Positions 20,604 through 30,500 of a DNA stretch of 64,000 nt are shown here, one piece after another (position 1 is the first letter of the stretch; each line of letters begins with the position of its first letter). This DNA comes from Candidatus Phycosocius bacilliformis. GTDB taxonomy: Bacteria; Pseudomonadota; Alphaproteobacteria; Caulobacterales; Aquidulcibacteraceae. The position numbers were made by a program, and so were the translations under genes. The stretch covers positions 124,001 through 188,000 of the forward strand of contig NZ_BFBR01000001.1 of assembly GCF_003112735.1 (NCBI RefSeq). The letters run 5' to 3'. The notes beneath the pieces were generated by a model, which saw only the letters and a list, made by a program, of their open reading frames with translations, was not told where the DNA came from and made no database searches.

Positions 20604-21014
20604 TTGGATTGGTCAATACTGTCGGATTTTGAAGGTCCTCAGGCCAGTCCAGGCTTCCAATTTTGGGTGCGCTTTATGGCTTGGCAGCGTGGTCTGAACC
20701 ACCAGTTGCGTGCCCTTTCCCTAACCCAGCCGCAGTTTGCTTTGCTGGCAACCATTGGCTGGAAAACCCGCGATGGCAGTGCCTTGTCGCAACAGGAATT
20801 GGCAGACTTCCTCAGGCTTGATCGCATGCTGGTATCCCAGATCATCAGTCGGCTCGATCGCGACGGGTTGGTCAAACGGCAGGCCGCTGCCCATGATCGT
20901 CGACGCAAAGGTCTACAGCTGACCGAGCTGGGGCGTGAAAAGATCAAATCCGCCATGCCCGTGGTTGAACGATTTGATCGTGCCTTCTTTGGTGTTGAAA
21001 AGGGTGCAAATTAG
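20604..21014 (+). CDS. MarR-family transcriptional regulator
   Basis: 136 residues, winged helix. Visible: SLTQPQFALLATIGW, the recognition helix region LSQQELADFLRLDRMLVSQIISRLDRDGLVKR, and the wing AAAHDRRRKGLQLTELG. The start is TTG with AGGGGGAC seven bases upstream. In an operon with the SRPBCC gene; likely represses its own promoter through TAAACATGTTTA. The stop touches the end of the convergent sigma-factor gene. Confidence 0.9.
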   Translation: MDWSILSDFEGPQASPGFQFWVRFMAWQRGLNHQLRALSLTQPQFALLATIGWKTRDGSALSQQELADFLRLDRMLVSQIISRLDRDGLVKRQAAAHDRRRKGLQLTELGREKIKSAMPVVERFDRAFFGVEKGAN

Positions 21015-22283
21015 CTAGGGGGGCCCCGGCCTGTCTCTTCTGGCCTGTGCCAACAGATAGGCGCAGACAGATGTATTGCGGGTCAAACCAACAGCCCGCT
21101 TGAGCGCGGCTTCAGCTTCCCCATCCTGAGTGGCTGCAAGAACGGCGTGGCGGGTTACCCAATAGGGCTGGTAATGTGCCACGTCGCTGGGCTCAAGACT
21201 GTCGAGAACCTCGCGGGCCGCTTCAACCAACCCCATACCCAGCAAGACCGCCGCATAGCTGACGAAAGCCCCAATGCTTGGCCGATGCTGGAGAAGTAAC
21301 TCATGAAGTGATCGTAGCGCCGCCCAATTGACCGACCCCGTGACCGGGGTCTGCACATGGACGGATTGAATGGCAGCTTCCAATTGGAACCTTCCGACAC
21401 GGCCTAGCGCGCCGGCATGAGTTAAAATGGCCTCCGCCTCCAGAATAAGATCACGTCGCCATAGGCGGGCATCCTGCTCGCGCAACGGGATGAAAGCACC
21501 GTCGGGGCCGGCACGGGCGGGTCGGCGCGCCTCGATATAAAGCATCAGCGCCAAGAGTCCCAGAGCCTCGGGTTCGCCGGGCAAAAGCGAGACAATGAGA
21601 CGGGCGAGGAAGATTGCTTCGCCTGCAAGGCTGGGCTGTCCACCCCCATCGCCGTCAACCCCGTCCCAAACAGTGCCGAAAGCCGCATAGATGGCCGAAA
21701 GCACATCATCCAAGCGTTCAGCCATCACATCCCGATCAGGCAAGGCAAAGCCGATCCCGGCAAGCTTGATCTTGGCTTTGGCGCGCACCAGACGTTGGCC
21801 CATTGTGGTTGGAGAGACAAGAAAGGCCGAACCGATTTGACCCGCATCAAGGCCAAGAATGGTTTGCAGCATCAGAGGGGTGCGCATATCCTCTTGGATC
21901 GCCGGATGCGCGCACACAAACATCAGCGCCAGCCGCATATCGGGTATCGTGGCTGGCTTGGCATCGCTGGCGTCCATCCGGATCAGGATCTCATCTATGG
22001 CTTTGAGTTTGACCGTTTCGTGCCGGTAGGCGTTGCGCAACTGGTTGCGTGCTGTCGTCAAAAGCCAAGCGTCGGGATTGGCGGGAATGCCGGTGCGAGG
22101 CCAAGCTCGCAGCGCAGCAGCAAAAGCCTCCGACAACGCGTCCTCGCTGGCTGCGATATCGCCGTCACGGGCAGACAGAAGCGCGATTAATCGACCATAG
22201 GACGCGCGCGCCCGCTCAACCACAGTCTCGGCAACATCATCCTTACCAAGCGAGGTGGCTGAACCAGCGCGCGCTGTCGTCAT
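21015..22283 (-). CDS. ECF sigma factor with C-terminal TPR-like extension (ECF42 type)
   Basis: 422 residues. N-terminal sigma-2 and sigma-4 regions (DALSEAFAAALRAWPRTGIPANPDAWLLTTARNQLRNAYR; then LDAGQIGSAFLVSPTTMGQRLVRAKAKI), then a roughly 230-residue helical extension of the DUF6596/TPR kind. It follows the YciI/DGPF-domain gene by 8 nt; this gene pair is the known signature of the ECF42 group, which has no classical anti-sigma factor and where the extension is needed for activity. Confidence 0.9.
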   Translation of the reverse strand: MTTARAGSATSLGKDDVAETVVERARASYGRLIALLSARDGDIAASEDALSEAFAAALRAWPRTGIPANPDAWLLTTARNQLRNAYRHETVKLKAIDEILIRMDASDAKPATIPDMRLALMFVCAHPAIQEDMRTPLMLQTILGLDAGQIGSAFLVSPTTMGQRLVRAKAKIKLAGIGFALPDRDVMAERLDDVLSAIYAAFGTVWDGVDGDGGGQPSLAGEAIFLARLIVSLLPGEPEALGLLALMLYIEARRPARAGPDGAFIPLREQDARLWRRDLILEAEAILTHAGALGRVGRFQLEAAIQSVHVQTPVTGSVNWAALRSLHELLLQHRPSIGAFVSYAAVLLGMGLVEAAREVLDSLEPSDVAHYQPYWVTRHAVLAATQDGEAEAALKRAVGLTRNTSVCAYLLAQARRDRPGPP

Positions 22284-22291
22284 GATCAGGC

Positions 22292-22657
22292 CTAGGCAGC
22301 GTTGGGCGGCGGCAACATGATCGGCCGGACCTCGACCGACCCGCCACTGGCAGCCGGGGACTTGGCCGCCCAGGCGAGTGCGGTATCAAGATCGGGCACA
22401 TCAATCGTGAAATAGCCGCCCAATTGCTCTTTGGTGTCGGCAAAAGGGCCGTCCTGGACAACGCGCTTGCCATCAATAATGCGCACGGTGGTCGCAGTGT
22501 GTGGCGGCTGTAAACCATCGCCATTGACGACAATGCCTGCTTGCTGGATCTCACCGACAAAGGCCGTCCAAGCACCCCAATAATCCCCAGCCACAGCCGG
22601 ATCGTTCCGCTTGTCGCGCTCTGCGGCAGTTTCGTTCATAATGAGCATGAATTGCAT
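22292..22657 (-). CDS. YciI/DGPF-domain protein
   Basis: 121 residues. Visible: MQFMLIMNETAAERDKRNDP at the start and the DGPF motif in VQDGPFADTKEQLGGYFTIDV. In actinobacteria and proteobacteria, ECF42 sigma factors commonly control DGPF genes next to them. First gene of the pair with the ECF factor. Confidence 0.9.
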   Translation of the reverse strand: MQFMLIMNETAAERDKRNDPAVAGDYWGAWTAFVGEIQQAGIVVNGDGLQPPHTATTVRIIDGKRVVQDGPFADTKEQLGGYFTIDVPDLDTALAWAAKSPAASGGSVEVRPIMLPPPNAA

Positions 22658-22979
22658 ATCAAATCTCCGTTCTTGTTATGACTCAGGTCAGTAGCCTGGT
22701 CGAGTGGGTGAGCAATATCGGGTCCCATGCTTTCTTGGTCTGCATCAGACACGTGATTGGTTTCCCTCCGTTGCCGAGACGCACAAACAGCGCTTGCTGT
22801 TTGCTTTCTCATTGGCATGACACGTCAACCCCGCCCATTTCGACATGCTTGGAAAAAATTTGCAGATCACTGCAGAAACGGGCTGCAAGCATTGGCTGAG
22901 AAACCCAAGCTCGGCCCGTCTTGACAGGTCCACCCCAACCAGCTGACGGAAGGGGGAATTGATAGGATCATGCGACATC
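22658..22979. other. Divergent intergenic region between YciI and SixA genes
   Basis: About 320 bp. It contains one perfect 8-bp hairpin, CAAACAGC/GCTGTTTG (22784-22803, loop GCTT), about 130 bp upstream of the YciI start. It presumably holds the promoter of the YciI-ECF pair and that of the sixA-like gene; no clear promoter hexamers are visible. Confidence 0.5.
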
Positions 22980-23510
22980 ATGCTCACTGACCTCGTCCTG
23001 TTTCGCCATGGCAAGGCGGTCCGCCCATATGAGGCGCGTGATGATTTCAGCCGTGGCCTGACCGCGCGCGGGGTGAATGAGGCGGCAAGCCAGGCCCGAC
23101 GTCTTAAGGCAGCCGGCTTCAAACCCGATGTCGTGCTGGTTTCGACTGCTTTGCGCGCTGCACAGACTTGGGACGCCGCCCGCCCCTGTTTTCCCGAAGC
23201 CAGCGTGCGTGCCAACCGCGCCCTCTATCTGGCTGCACCGGAAATCTATCTGTCAGCAGCGAGAGATGCAGGGGCCGCCCGCATTCTTTTAATCGCTCAT
23301 GATCCAGGTCTCCACGAGCTTGCTCGGCGGCTCATGAAGGGTGACCACGACACAGCGGCCGGCCAAGCTGAGTTACATGCGCATCTGCCAACCAGTGGCT
23401 TGGCTTGGTTCAGACGCGATCCAAGAGCCCAGTCGGGCTTTCAGCTTCACCAATTCTGGCCTCCGACCAGAGCCACCGACACACCACAACCTGATCCCGT
23501 CGATGATTAA
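22980..23510 (+). CDS. SixA-like histidine phosphatase
   Basis: 176 residues from ATG 22980. Catalytic RHG motif in LVLFRHGKAVRP, second His in LLIAHDPGLHELAR, as in SixA/phosphoglycerate mutase-like phosphatases. SixA acts on phosphohistidine (for example ArcB or the nitrogen PTS); the real target here is unknown. In-frame TTG 22959 is an alternative start. The glnD gene follows after 57 nt on the same strand. Confidence 0.88.
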   Translation: MLTDLVLFRHGKAVRPYEARDDFSRGLTARGVNEAASQARRLKAAGFKPDVVLVSTALRAAQTWDAARPCFPEASVRANRALYLAAPEIYLSAARDAGAARILLIAHDPGLHELARRLMKGDHDTAAGQAELHAHLPTSGLAWFRRDPRAQSGFQLHQFWPPTRATDTPQPDPVDD

Positions 23511-23567
23511 CAGTCCTGCGCCGCCCCCAAGGGTGACAAATCATGCCCTTTGCAGGCAAAAAGCCTT

Positions 23568-26420
23568 ATGAACAAAGTCAAGCGCACGCCGTTAAAGCCC
23601 TGGTCCATCGATGCTGTGGTTGATGGCAACCGGCTACGTGTACAATTGAGTGCGGCTGCACTTGATCATTTAGGCGATGAAAAGGCCACGCGTGCGCGTG
23701 TACTTGACCTCCTCAAAGGTGCGCTTTTCCGTGGCCGTCTGATTGCACAAGAGCGGCTGGAAAGTGGGGCGGGCGGGCTTGATTGCGCCCATCTTTTGGC
23801 GGCTGTGCAGGATCAAGTGATCTCAGCCCTCTATGACTTCACCATCACGCATGTTTTCCGCGCGCGAAACCCAACAGCCGCCGAACGTTTGAGTGTGTGT
23901 GCCACCGGCGGCTATGGCCGCAATTCGATGGCACCCTCTTCAGATGTCGATCTGATGTTTGTGCGCCCGATCAAGGATGCCGCATGGGCCGAGAGCGTGA
24001 TTGAATACATGCTTTACATGTTGTGGGACATGGGTCTGAAAGTCGGACACGCGTCCCGCACCATTTCTGAATGTCTGCGTGCGGCCCGCGAAGATATGAC
24101 CATTCGTACGTCAGTGCTTGAAACGCGCTTTGTCTGTGGCGACAAGCTCTTGTTCAAAGAATTGGAAATCCGCCTGCGCAAGGACTTGTTTGACGGCACG
24201 GCAGCCGATTTTGTCGCGGCCAAGTTGGCCGAACGCGACAACCGTCATCGCAGAACCGGGGAAAGCCGCTATATGGTTGAGCCCAATATCAAGGATGGCA
24301 AGGGCGGCTTGCGGGATTTGCACACCTTGTTCTGGATCGCCAAATATATTCACGGCACCGATGACGTCAGTCAGTTTGTCGACAAGGGCGTATTCAGTCG
24401 CGAGGATATGAAGCAGTTTAATCAGGCCGCTGAGTTCCTGTGGACAGTGCGTTGTCATCTGCATTTCCTCACCGGCCGGGCGGAAGAGCGGCTGACTTTC
24501 GATCTCCAGCCGGAAATGGCTCGCCGCATGGGCTATGGGGATCGGGCTGACAATCCCGCAGTCGAACGCTTCATGAAACGCTATTTTCTGGTCACCAAAC
24601 AGGTCGGCTCACTCACCCGCATCCTGTCTGCGCGGCTGGAACTTGATCGACAAAAAGCAATTCCCCGCGGTATTTCGCGTTTCTTTGCCAGCCCCGCAAA
24701 AGTCCGCACCCTGTCAGATCCGCGATTTCTTGAAGATCATGGTCGCATCGGCTTTGCCGACCCCACCACCGTTAGCAACGATCTCTCAGCCTTAATCGAT
24801 ATCTTTAAAATGGCTGATCTGCTGGATCTCGATATCGACCCTTCGGCTCTGGCCCTGACCAATCGAATGGCCAGCAAAGGTCGGGCGATGCGCGAAGACC
24901 CGCGCTGTGTGGCCAGTTTCCTTGAGATTGCGGCATCAACCAAGGACCCGGCCCGTGCCTTAGGCTTGTTGAATGAATCAGGACTCTTGGGTCGGCTGGT
25001 TCCAGAGTTTGGACGCATCGTTGGCCAGACCCAGTTCAACATGTATCATCACTTTACGGTTGATGAGCACACATTGCGCGGCATCGCCAATATTTCCGAT
25101 ATTGAACATGGTCGACTGGCCAAGGAATTGCCGGTCTCAACTGAGCTTTTTCCCCGCATCGCTAATCGACGCGCGCTTTATCTAGCCATGCTGTTGCATG
25201 ATGTTGGCAAAGGCGAAGGCGACCAGCAGATCGAAGGGGCCAAAGCCGCCCAGATTGCCTGCCGCCGTCTGGGCTTGGATGCAGAAGAAGTTGATCTGGT
25301 CGCCTGGTTGGTCGGCCATCATTTGATCATGAGCGAAGTGGCCCAGCGTCGCGACATTGGCGACCCCAAAACCATCAGCGATTTTGCCGCCACAGTCGGC
25401 ACGTTGGAGCGCTTGCGCCTGCTTTTGGTTCTGACTGTTGCCGACATCCGGGCCGTTGGCCCTGGCGTGTGGAATGATTGGAAAGCCCAATTATTGCGCG
25501 ACCTATATAAATTGACTGAGGCCACCTTACGCGGCGGTCGCTCAGATGAGCGCTTCGTCCGGCGACAATTGAAAGCGCAAGCCGACGAGCGCCGGGCCGA
25601 AGCACTGATCGATCCGATACTGGCGGCATTTTTTACCAGCCTAGAAGATGCATATTGGCTGGGCTTTGACCGCGATCAACAAAAGTGGCACGGAGCCGAA
25701 GTGGCAAAAGCCCTGCATCAAGGGGCTGACTTCTGGCTGGCCTCACGACCGGCTCCAAGCCGAGGTGCTACCGAGGTTTTGGTTTTAAGTCCTGACCAGC
25801 CGGGTCTGTTTGCAGCCCTATCTGCCCTGTTTGCCCAGTCCGGGGCCAATGTGATCGATGCCCGGATCCACACGACCAAGGACGGACAAGCCTTTGATGT
25901 GTTCGCATTACAGGACCAATCGGGGGCAGCCTTTGGCGAAGGGCGGAGCGAAACGATTGATCGCTTATTCGGACGTTTGCGAGCCGTGCTGCAAGCTGAA
26001 AAAAAGGCGGATCGGGACAATCTGATTGCAGCTGGCGTTGCAGCGACACGCAAACCTACCAATCGTACCGCCGCCTTCACCATCGAGCCTGTGATCATGG
26101 TCGACAATGATGGCGCAGCTTTTGACACAATCGTCGAGGTCTCAGGTCGTGACCGGCCTGGTCTGTTGGCTGACCTCGCGAAAGTATTTGAAGAAGAAGG
26201 CCTTAATGTCACTTCCGCCCATATTGATGGGGTGGGCGAGCGAGCGACTGACGCTTTCTATCTGCGTGACCGTGGCGGCTTGAAATTACTTGATGCGCGT
26301 CGGATCGCGGTCTTGAAGCAGCGTCTGATGGCGGTCCTCGCTGAAACGGACGTGGTCGAAGGGCCCAGCCTGTCGGCGCGACGGAAACTTGCAAGGGCGC
26401 GGGCCAGCATCCGGCGGTAA
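23568..26420 (+). CDS. glnD: Bifunctional uridylyltransferase/uridylyl-removing enzyme (PII)
   Basis: 950 residues. Senses glutamine and modifies PII proteins to set nitrogen metabolism. In order: nucleotidyltransferase domain with GGYGRNSMAPSSDVDLMF (G-x-G and D-x-D), the GlnD-specific linker (NIKDGKGGLRDLHTLFW), the HD hydrolase domain (LLHDVGKGEGDQQ; LVGHHLIMSEVAQRRD), and two C-terminal ACT domains (VLSPDQPGLFAALSALF; VSGRDRPGLLADLAKVF). All parts are present, so both activities are expected. ATG 23568 preferred over TTG 23550. Confidence 0.97.
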   Translation: MNKVKRTPLKPWSIDAVVDGNRLRVQLSAAALDHLGDEKATRARVLDLLKGALFRGRLIAQERLESGAGGLDCAHLLAAVQDQVISALYDFTITHVFRARNPTAAERLSVCATGGYGRNSMAPSSDVDLMFVRPIKDAAWAESVIEYMLYMLWDMGLKVGHASRTISECLRAAREDMTIRTSVLETRFVCGDKLLFKELEIRLRKDLFDGTAADFVAAKLAERDNRHRRTGESRYMVEPNIKDGKGGLRDLHTLFWIAKYIHGTDDVSQFVDKGVFSREDMKQFNQAAEFLWTVRCHLHFLTGRAEERLTFDLQPEMARRMGYGDRADNPAVERFMKRYFLVTKQVGSLTRILSARLELDRQKAIPRGISRFFASPAKVRTLSDPRFLEDHGRIGFADPTTVSNDLSALIDIFKMADLLDLDIDPSALALTNRMASKGRAMREDPRCVASFLEIAASTKDPARALGLLNESGLLGRLVPEFGRIVGQTQFNMYHHFTVDEHTLRGIANISDIEHGRLAKELPVSTELFPRIANRRALYLAMLLHDVGKGEGDQQIEGAKAAQIACRRLGLDAEEVDLVAWLVGHHLIMSEVAQRRDIGDPKTISDFAATVGTLERLRLLLVLTVADIRAVGPGVWNDWKAQLLRDLYKLTEATLRGGRSDERFVRRQLKAQADERRAEALIDPILAAFFTSLEDAYWLGFDRDQQKWHGAEVAKALHQGADFWLASRPAPSRGATEVLVLSPDQPGLFAALSALFAQSGANVIDARIHTTKDGQAFDVFALQDQSGAAFGEGRSETIDRLFGRLRAVLQAEKKADRDNLIAAGVAATRKPTNRTAAFTIEPVIMVDNDGAAFDTIVEVSGRDRPGLLADLAKVFEEEGLNVTSAHIDGVGERATDAFYLRDRGGLKLLDARRIAVLKQRLMAVLAETDVVEGPSLSARRKLARARASIRR

Positions 26421-26433
26421 GGCCAATCAAGCT

Positions 26434-27501
26434 TTACTGTGTCTGCACCATCTCAGTACTGATGGCATACTCACCCTGAAGCCAAGCAACGATCTCACGG
26501 GCGGCAGGATGGTCGACTTGACTATAGCGTTCCAGCAGGGTCTGCCGACGATTACCCAATTTGGCCAAGCCGACGTCTTGGAGTGACATCAAATCCGCCC
26601 GCACCATCTCGGCAAGTTCGGTTCCAAGAAGCTGTATGGCAGCAGCATGTGTGCTGGCACCATAACAATAATCCTCACCCTGTGCATAACTCATCGCCAG
26701 TGTGATGGCAGGCAAGCAGGTTAGAAATGGTTGCAAGGCTGGGTTGACTGCATGGCCCGCGAGCCAATCGCCCATCTGGTGCGGGCGGCCGGTAAAGGCG
26801 CGCACATGCAGGAACTGGCTCATTCGCGGGCCATCATTGACGGGATAATTATCCCACAACAAGGGCTTACGCTTCAGAATCTTGCCCACATCACGCAGAT
26901 GGCCAAGAGAGTATTCCCGCGAGCATACTTCCTCACCTGTCCAATAAACATCGATGGCTGGATCAAGATGGGTCCCAAGATCGGATAGATAGGTGGGTGG
27001 GCGACGGCCAAAAACCCGATCGAGGACCGGGTCATTGGTATAATAGGTAGGCGTCATAATCAGCTTCAGGTGCGGCACCGTATCACGCGCCAGATGCATG
27101 ATATCGACTTGGCGCTCTGCCAGGTCCGGCAGGGTCGAATGCATGTCGTCAAAAAAGATGCCTAATTCTTGAACACCCAGCGACGCCAAATCCTCAAGGC
27201 GATGCTGGAATACGTGACGGACGTGGTCATTAAAGTCATTGAAGGCTTCATAGGGGCTGAGGCCAACGCCGACTCGCACACCCAAGCCTTTGCAGAAATT
27301 CACAAACTGGGCGATTTGCCCGGCCTCTTGGAGAGGATGAGGTTCAATCCATCGCCGCCTTAAGTGCGGGTCGCCCTTGGGTGCATAGTGGAAGAAACGA
27401 TAGCCATGCTGGGCGAGGATTTCCACCACTGCGCGGCGGTCGTCCCACGACCATGGTTGCCCAAAATAGCCTTCAACAATTCCAAGATTAACCTTGGACA
27501 T
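26434..27501 (-). CDS. GH84-family beta-N-acetylglucosaminidase-like protein
   Basis: 355 residues. The N-terminus LGIVEGYFGQPWSWDDR is the GH84 (O-GlcNAcase/hyaluronidase-like) signature, and FFDDMHS carries the adjacent catalytic Asp pair. YWTGEEVCSREYS and LLWDNYPVND are further family blocks. No signal peptide, so probably cytoplasmic. ATG 27501 follows the podJ-like stop by 7 nt on the same strand, suggesting one transcript. Physiological substrate unknown: recycled wall sugars or a GlcNAc-modified protein are possibilities. Confidence 0.88.
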   Translation of the reverse strand: MSKVNLGIVEGYFGQPWSWDDRRAVVEILAQHGYRFFHYAPKGDPHLRRRWIEPHPLQEAGQIAQFVNFCKGLGVRVGVGLSPYEAFNDFNDHVRHVFQHRLEDLASLGVQELGIFFDDMHSTLPDLAERQVDIMHLARDTVPHLKLIMTPTYYTNDPVLDRVFGRRPPTYLSDLGTHLDPAIDVYWTGEEVCSREYSLGHLRDVGKILKRKPLLWDNYPVNDGPRMSQFLHVRAFTGRPHQMGDWLAGHAVNPALQPFLTCLPAITLAMSYAQGEDYCYGASTHAAAIQLLGTELAEMVRADLMSLQDVGLAKLGNRRQTLLERYSQVDHPAAREIVAWLQGEYAISTEMVQTQ

Positions 27502-27508
27502 AAAAACC

Positions 27509-30500
27509 TCAGTCCGGCGTACCGGGCTCGACACGGAATTGTGCCACCAATTGATCTTGCTGAGCGCGCTGTTCAGGTGTCAGTCGAGCTCCAATTTCAC
27601 GCACTTTGGCCGCTGCGTCGGGGTCGCCGCCGCGCGCCGCAATTGAAAACCAGTAATAGGCCTGAATATCTGACTTCGGGCCGCCTAAGCCTTGCTCGGC
27701 CATCGCACCCAAATTGAATTGTGAATCGGTGACCCCGCGCTGGGCAGCCCGCCGAAAACTCTCGGCGGCACGCGCCATATTCTGGGGCACACCATCGCCC
27801 TGAGCATAATAAACACCCAGATTATGCATAGCCTGCCGACTACCACGGGCGGCGGCCCGTTCGGTCAGTGCGCGAGCCTGCGCTAAATCCTTTGGCACAC
27901 CGTCGCCATTCTCATATTTGGTCGCCAAGCGGTTCATTGCGCGGGTATCACCGGCATCTGCTGCCCGCCGCAACAAGGCGACACTGCCTGCCGTATCCCC
28001 TGCCTGACTGCGGGCCATGGCTTGCTCGTAAAGACCCGTGGCCGCAGCCGGTGCCGCGGCAGCACTGGCCGCAGCAGGGGCGCTTGGACCTGAAGCAATG
28101 GGTGTTGGCGCGGAGACCACGGGGACTCGCACGGGGGCAGCAGCCGCACTTGTTACCGCGCTGGGGCCTGCGGTCGCGATTGAGGCGACACGTGGGGTTG
28201 GAACAGCATTTGGCCTTGCGGCGGATGCCACCGGAACTGAGGCGCGGGACGGTGTCGCAACTTGGGCTCTGGCCACTGGTCGGGGTGGGCTGGCATCGGA
28301 CCGGGCCGCGCGGAATGTAGCCGGGCGGATACGGGCGCGCGTAGCATCGGCACGCGACCGGGCTTGACGGGCTTCAGCTGCCGCAACGGCCATGATCCTG
28401 GCGGCTTCCTGTTGCCGAGGAGTCAATTCGGGCCGAGCGACTGCCGCTGGTGCGACAGCTTTTGATGGTGCTTGTGGGCCAGCGGTGGGCGGCACTTGGG
28501 CCTTGGGGGCCTGCGCAGGTGGTGCTGCAAAATTGGCCTTAGCTTGGGGAGCCGCAGCCGCAGCCGTCGCAGCAGGCGCAGGTGCAGAAGGCGCAGGCGC
28601 AGCAGGAGGGGTCGCTGCGACGGGCGTTGCGGCCGGTGCGGCTGGTGAAACGGGGGCCACAGCATTTGGTGGGGTCGGAGCATCTGCGGCACCTGGCACC
28701 GCACCAGCAATTGCGGATGGATCAGCAGGCGGGGGAACCGCAGCTGGCAAGGCTTCAGCGGGCAAAGGGGCTGCAGCTTGCTTCAAGGCGGCTGGCTTCT
28801 CACTCGCATCACCTGCCGAGCGCATTTGGTTGACCACTGCCAGTCCGCCAGTCGCAGCCAATGCCACCACTGCAATCATGCCAACCGGGGTCAATTGAGG
28901 CGGCTTGAACGACAGGCCGAGTTTACCCTTGCCGTCTCCCGCCGCTTTGGCAGAGCCCTTTGCAGCGGCTTTACCGGCCGCTTTACCTGAGGCCTTGGGC
29001 GAAGCTTTACCGGCAGGATCCGATTGAGCCGGCGACTTGCCACCGGGCTTGGCTTTGGCTTGGGCGGATTTCTTATCCTTGCCGGCCCCAGCTCGTTGCA
29101 TCAGGCCAGGCTTCTTTTTGGTTAGTGCGGCTTCGCGTGCAGCCGCTGCCTGATTGGCTGCACGACGCGCGGCGAGCAGATAATCCGGTGTTGCCCCCAT
29201 GCCTTGGCCATTGGGTTCGTCCCAGTCATGCTCGAGAACCGAGAAGTCTTCATCCTCATCCAAGCCGCTGGGCTGGGTCGGATCAAGTGGCATATCAGCC
29301 ATGCCTTCATCAAACATTCGGGCATGATCAGCCAATGGATCAGGCACATCGGCATGCAGATCAGCAAAATCCGTGAAGCCATCCCCCTCATCGCTGTCAG
29401 GGAATGGCGTACCAAAACCGGTGCGCCGGGTTGGGGTGGCCGGTTGGCTGGCAGCCCGGCTGGTCGGGCTCTCGGTGAAGAAAGGATCCTCAAAGCCCGG
29501 CTTTGCCAATGGATCAAGATCCGCATCAAAGCCGAAGCCATCTTCCACCACAAAACCATCGCCAGCCAATCCGCGCGGACGGCCCGTCGTGGGCGGTTCA
29601 ATATCAATAGGCTGATGGGGGTTGGGGACGATCTGGGCCTGACTGGCCCGGGGCAATTGTTCTGCCTGTTCAAGACGCTCGCTCAAAGCGGCGATATCAC
29701 GCTGCAGCGGCAAAGTGATGGCCTGCTGGCGGGCTTCGACTGACTGTATTTCAGCGCGAACCTGGCCAACGGTTTCCTCCAGCATGACCCTTGTCACACC
29801 ATTGCTGCCATCCAGCCGCGCAGAAATAGACTGTAACGCCGCATCCTGCTTTGCGGAGAGCCGATCTGCCAATTCCTGCATCTGTTTGGAGATCGTCGCG
29901 ATATTCTCGGCCGATTGGCGCTCGCTTGCATCCAAACGCTCGCCAAAATTCTGAGCCAGACGTTGGATGTGCTGGCCAGCTTGGTCCATGACAGATGCAT
30001 CATGGCGTTCGATTGCGGACAAACGCTCATCCACGGCCCGAGTCACACGCGCCAATTCCAGTTGCATGGCCATAGACCCGCCCTGATCAGCTTGCGTGTC
30101 ACGGGCCTCTACGGCGGCCAGTCGGGTCTCCAGAGCCTCAGAAGCCTGCGCAATCTTTTGATTGACCCGTTCAAACACTTCATGATGACGCTTTTCAGTG
30201 GCATCAAGACGGGTGGCCAAGGCTTGCGCCATCTCGGTCATTCGGCTTTCAACACCGGCTTCAAGCGACTGGGCGACATGGCCTTGAATGTCAGAGCGAG
30301 TCGCCTCGATGCGGGCGTCCAGATCACCCAATCGGGCGGCCATATCCGCCAAACGGCTTTCCAGCGCATGGACCGTCGACAGCGTATCCCCTGTCGAGCC
30401 CGCACCTTCGATCTGGGTCAGGCGGGCGGACAATTCCACCAGTGCGTCGACCATGCGCGATGCATTTTCATGGGCAAAGCCCTCGATCTGATTGACGCGC

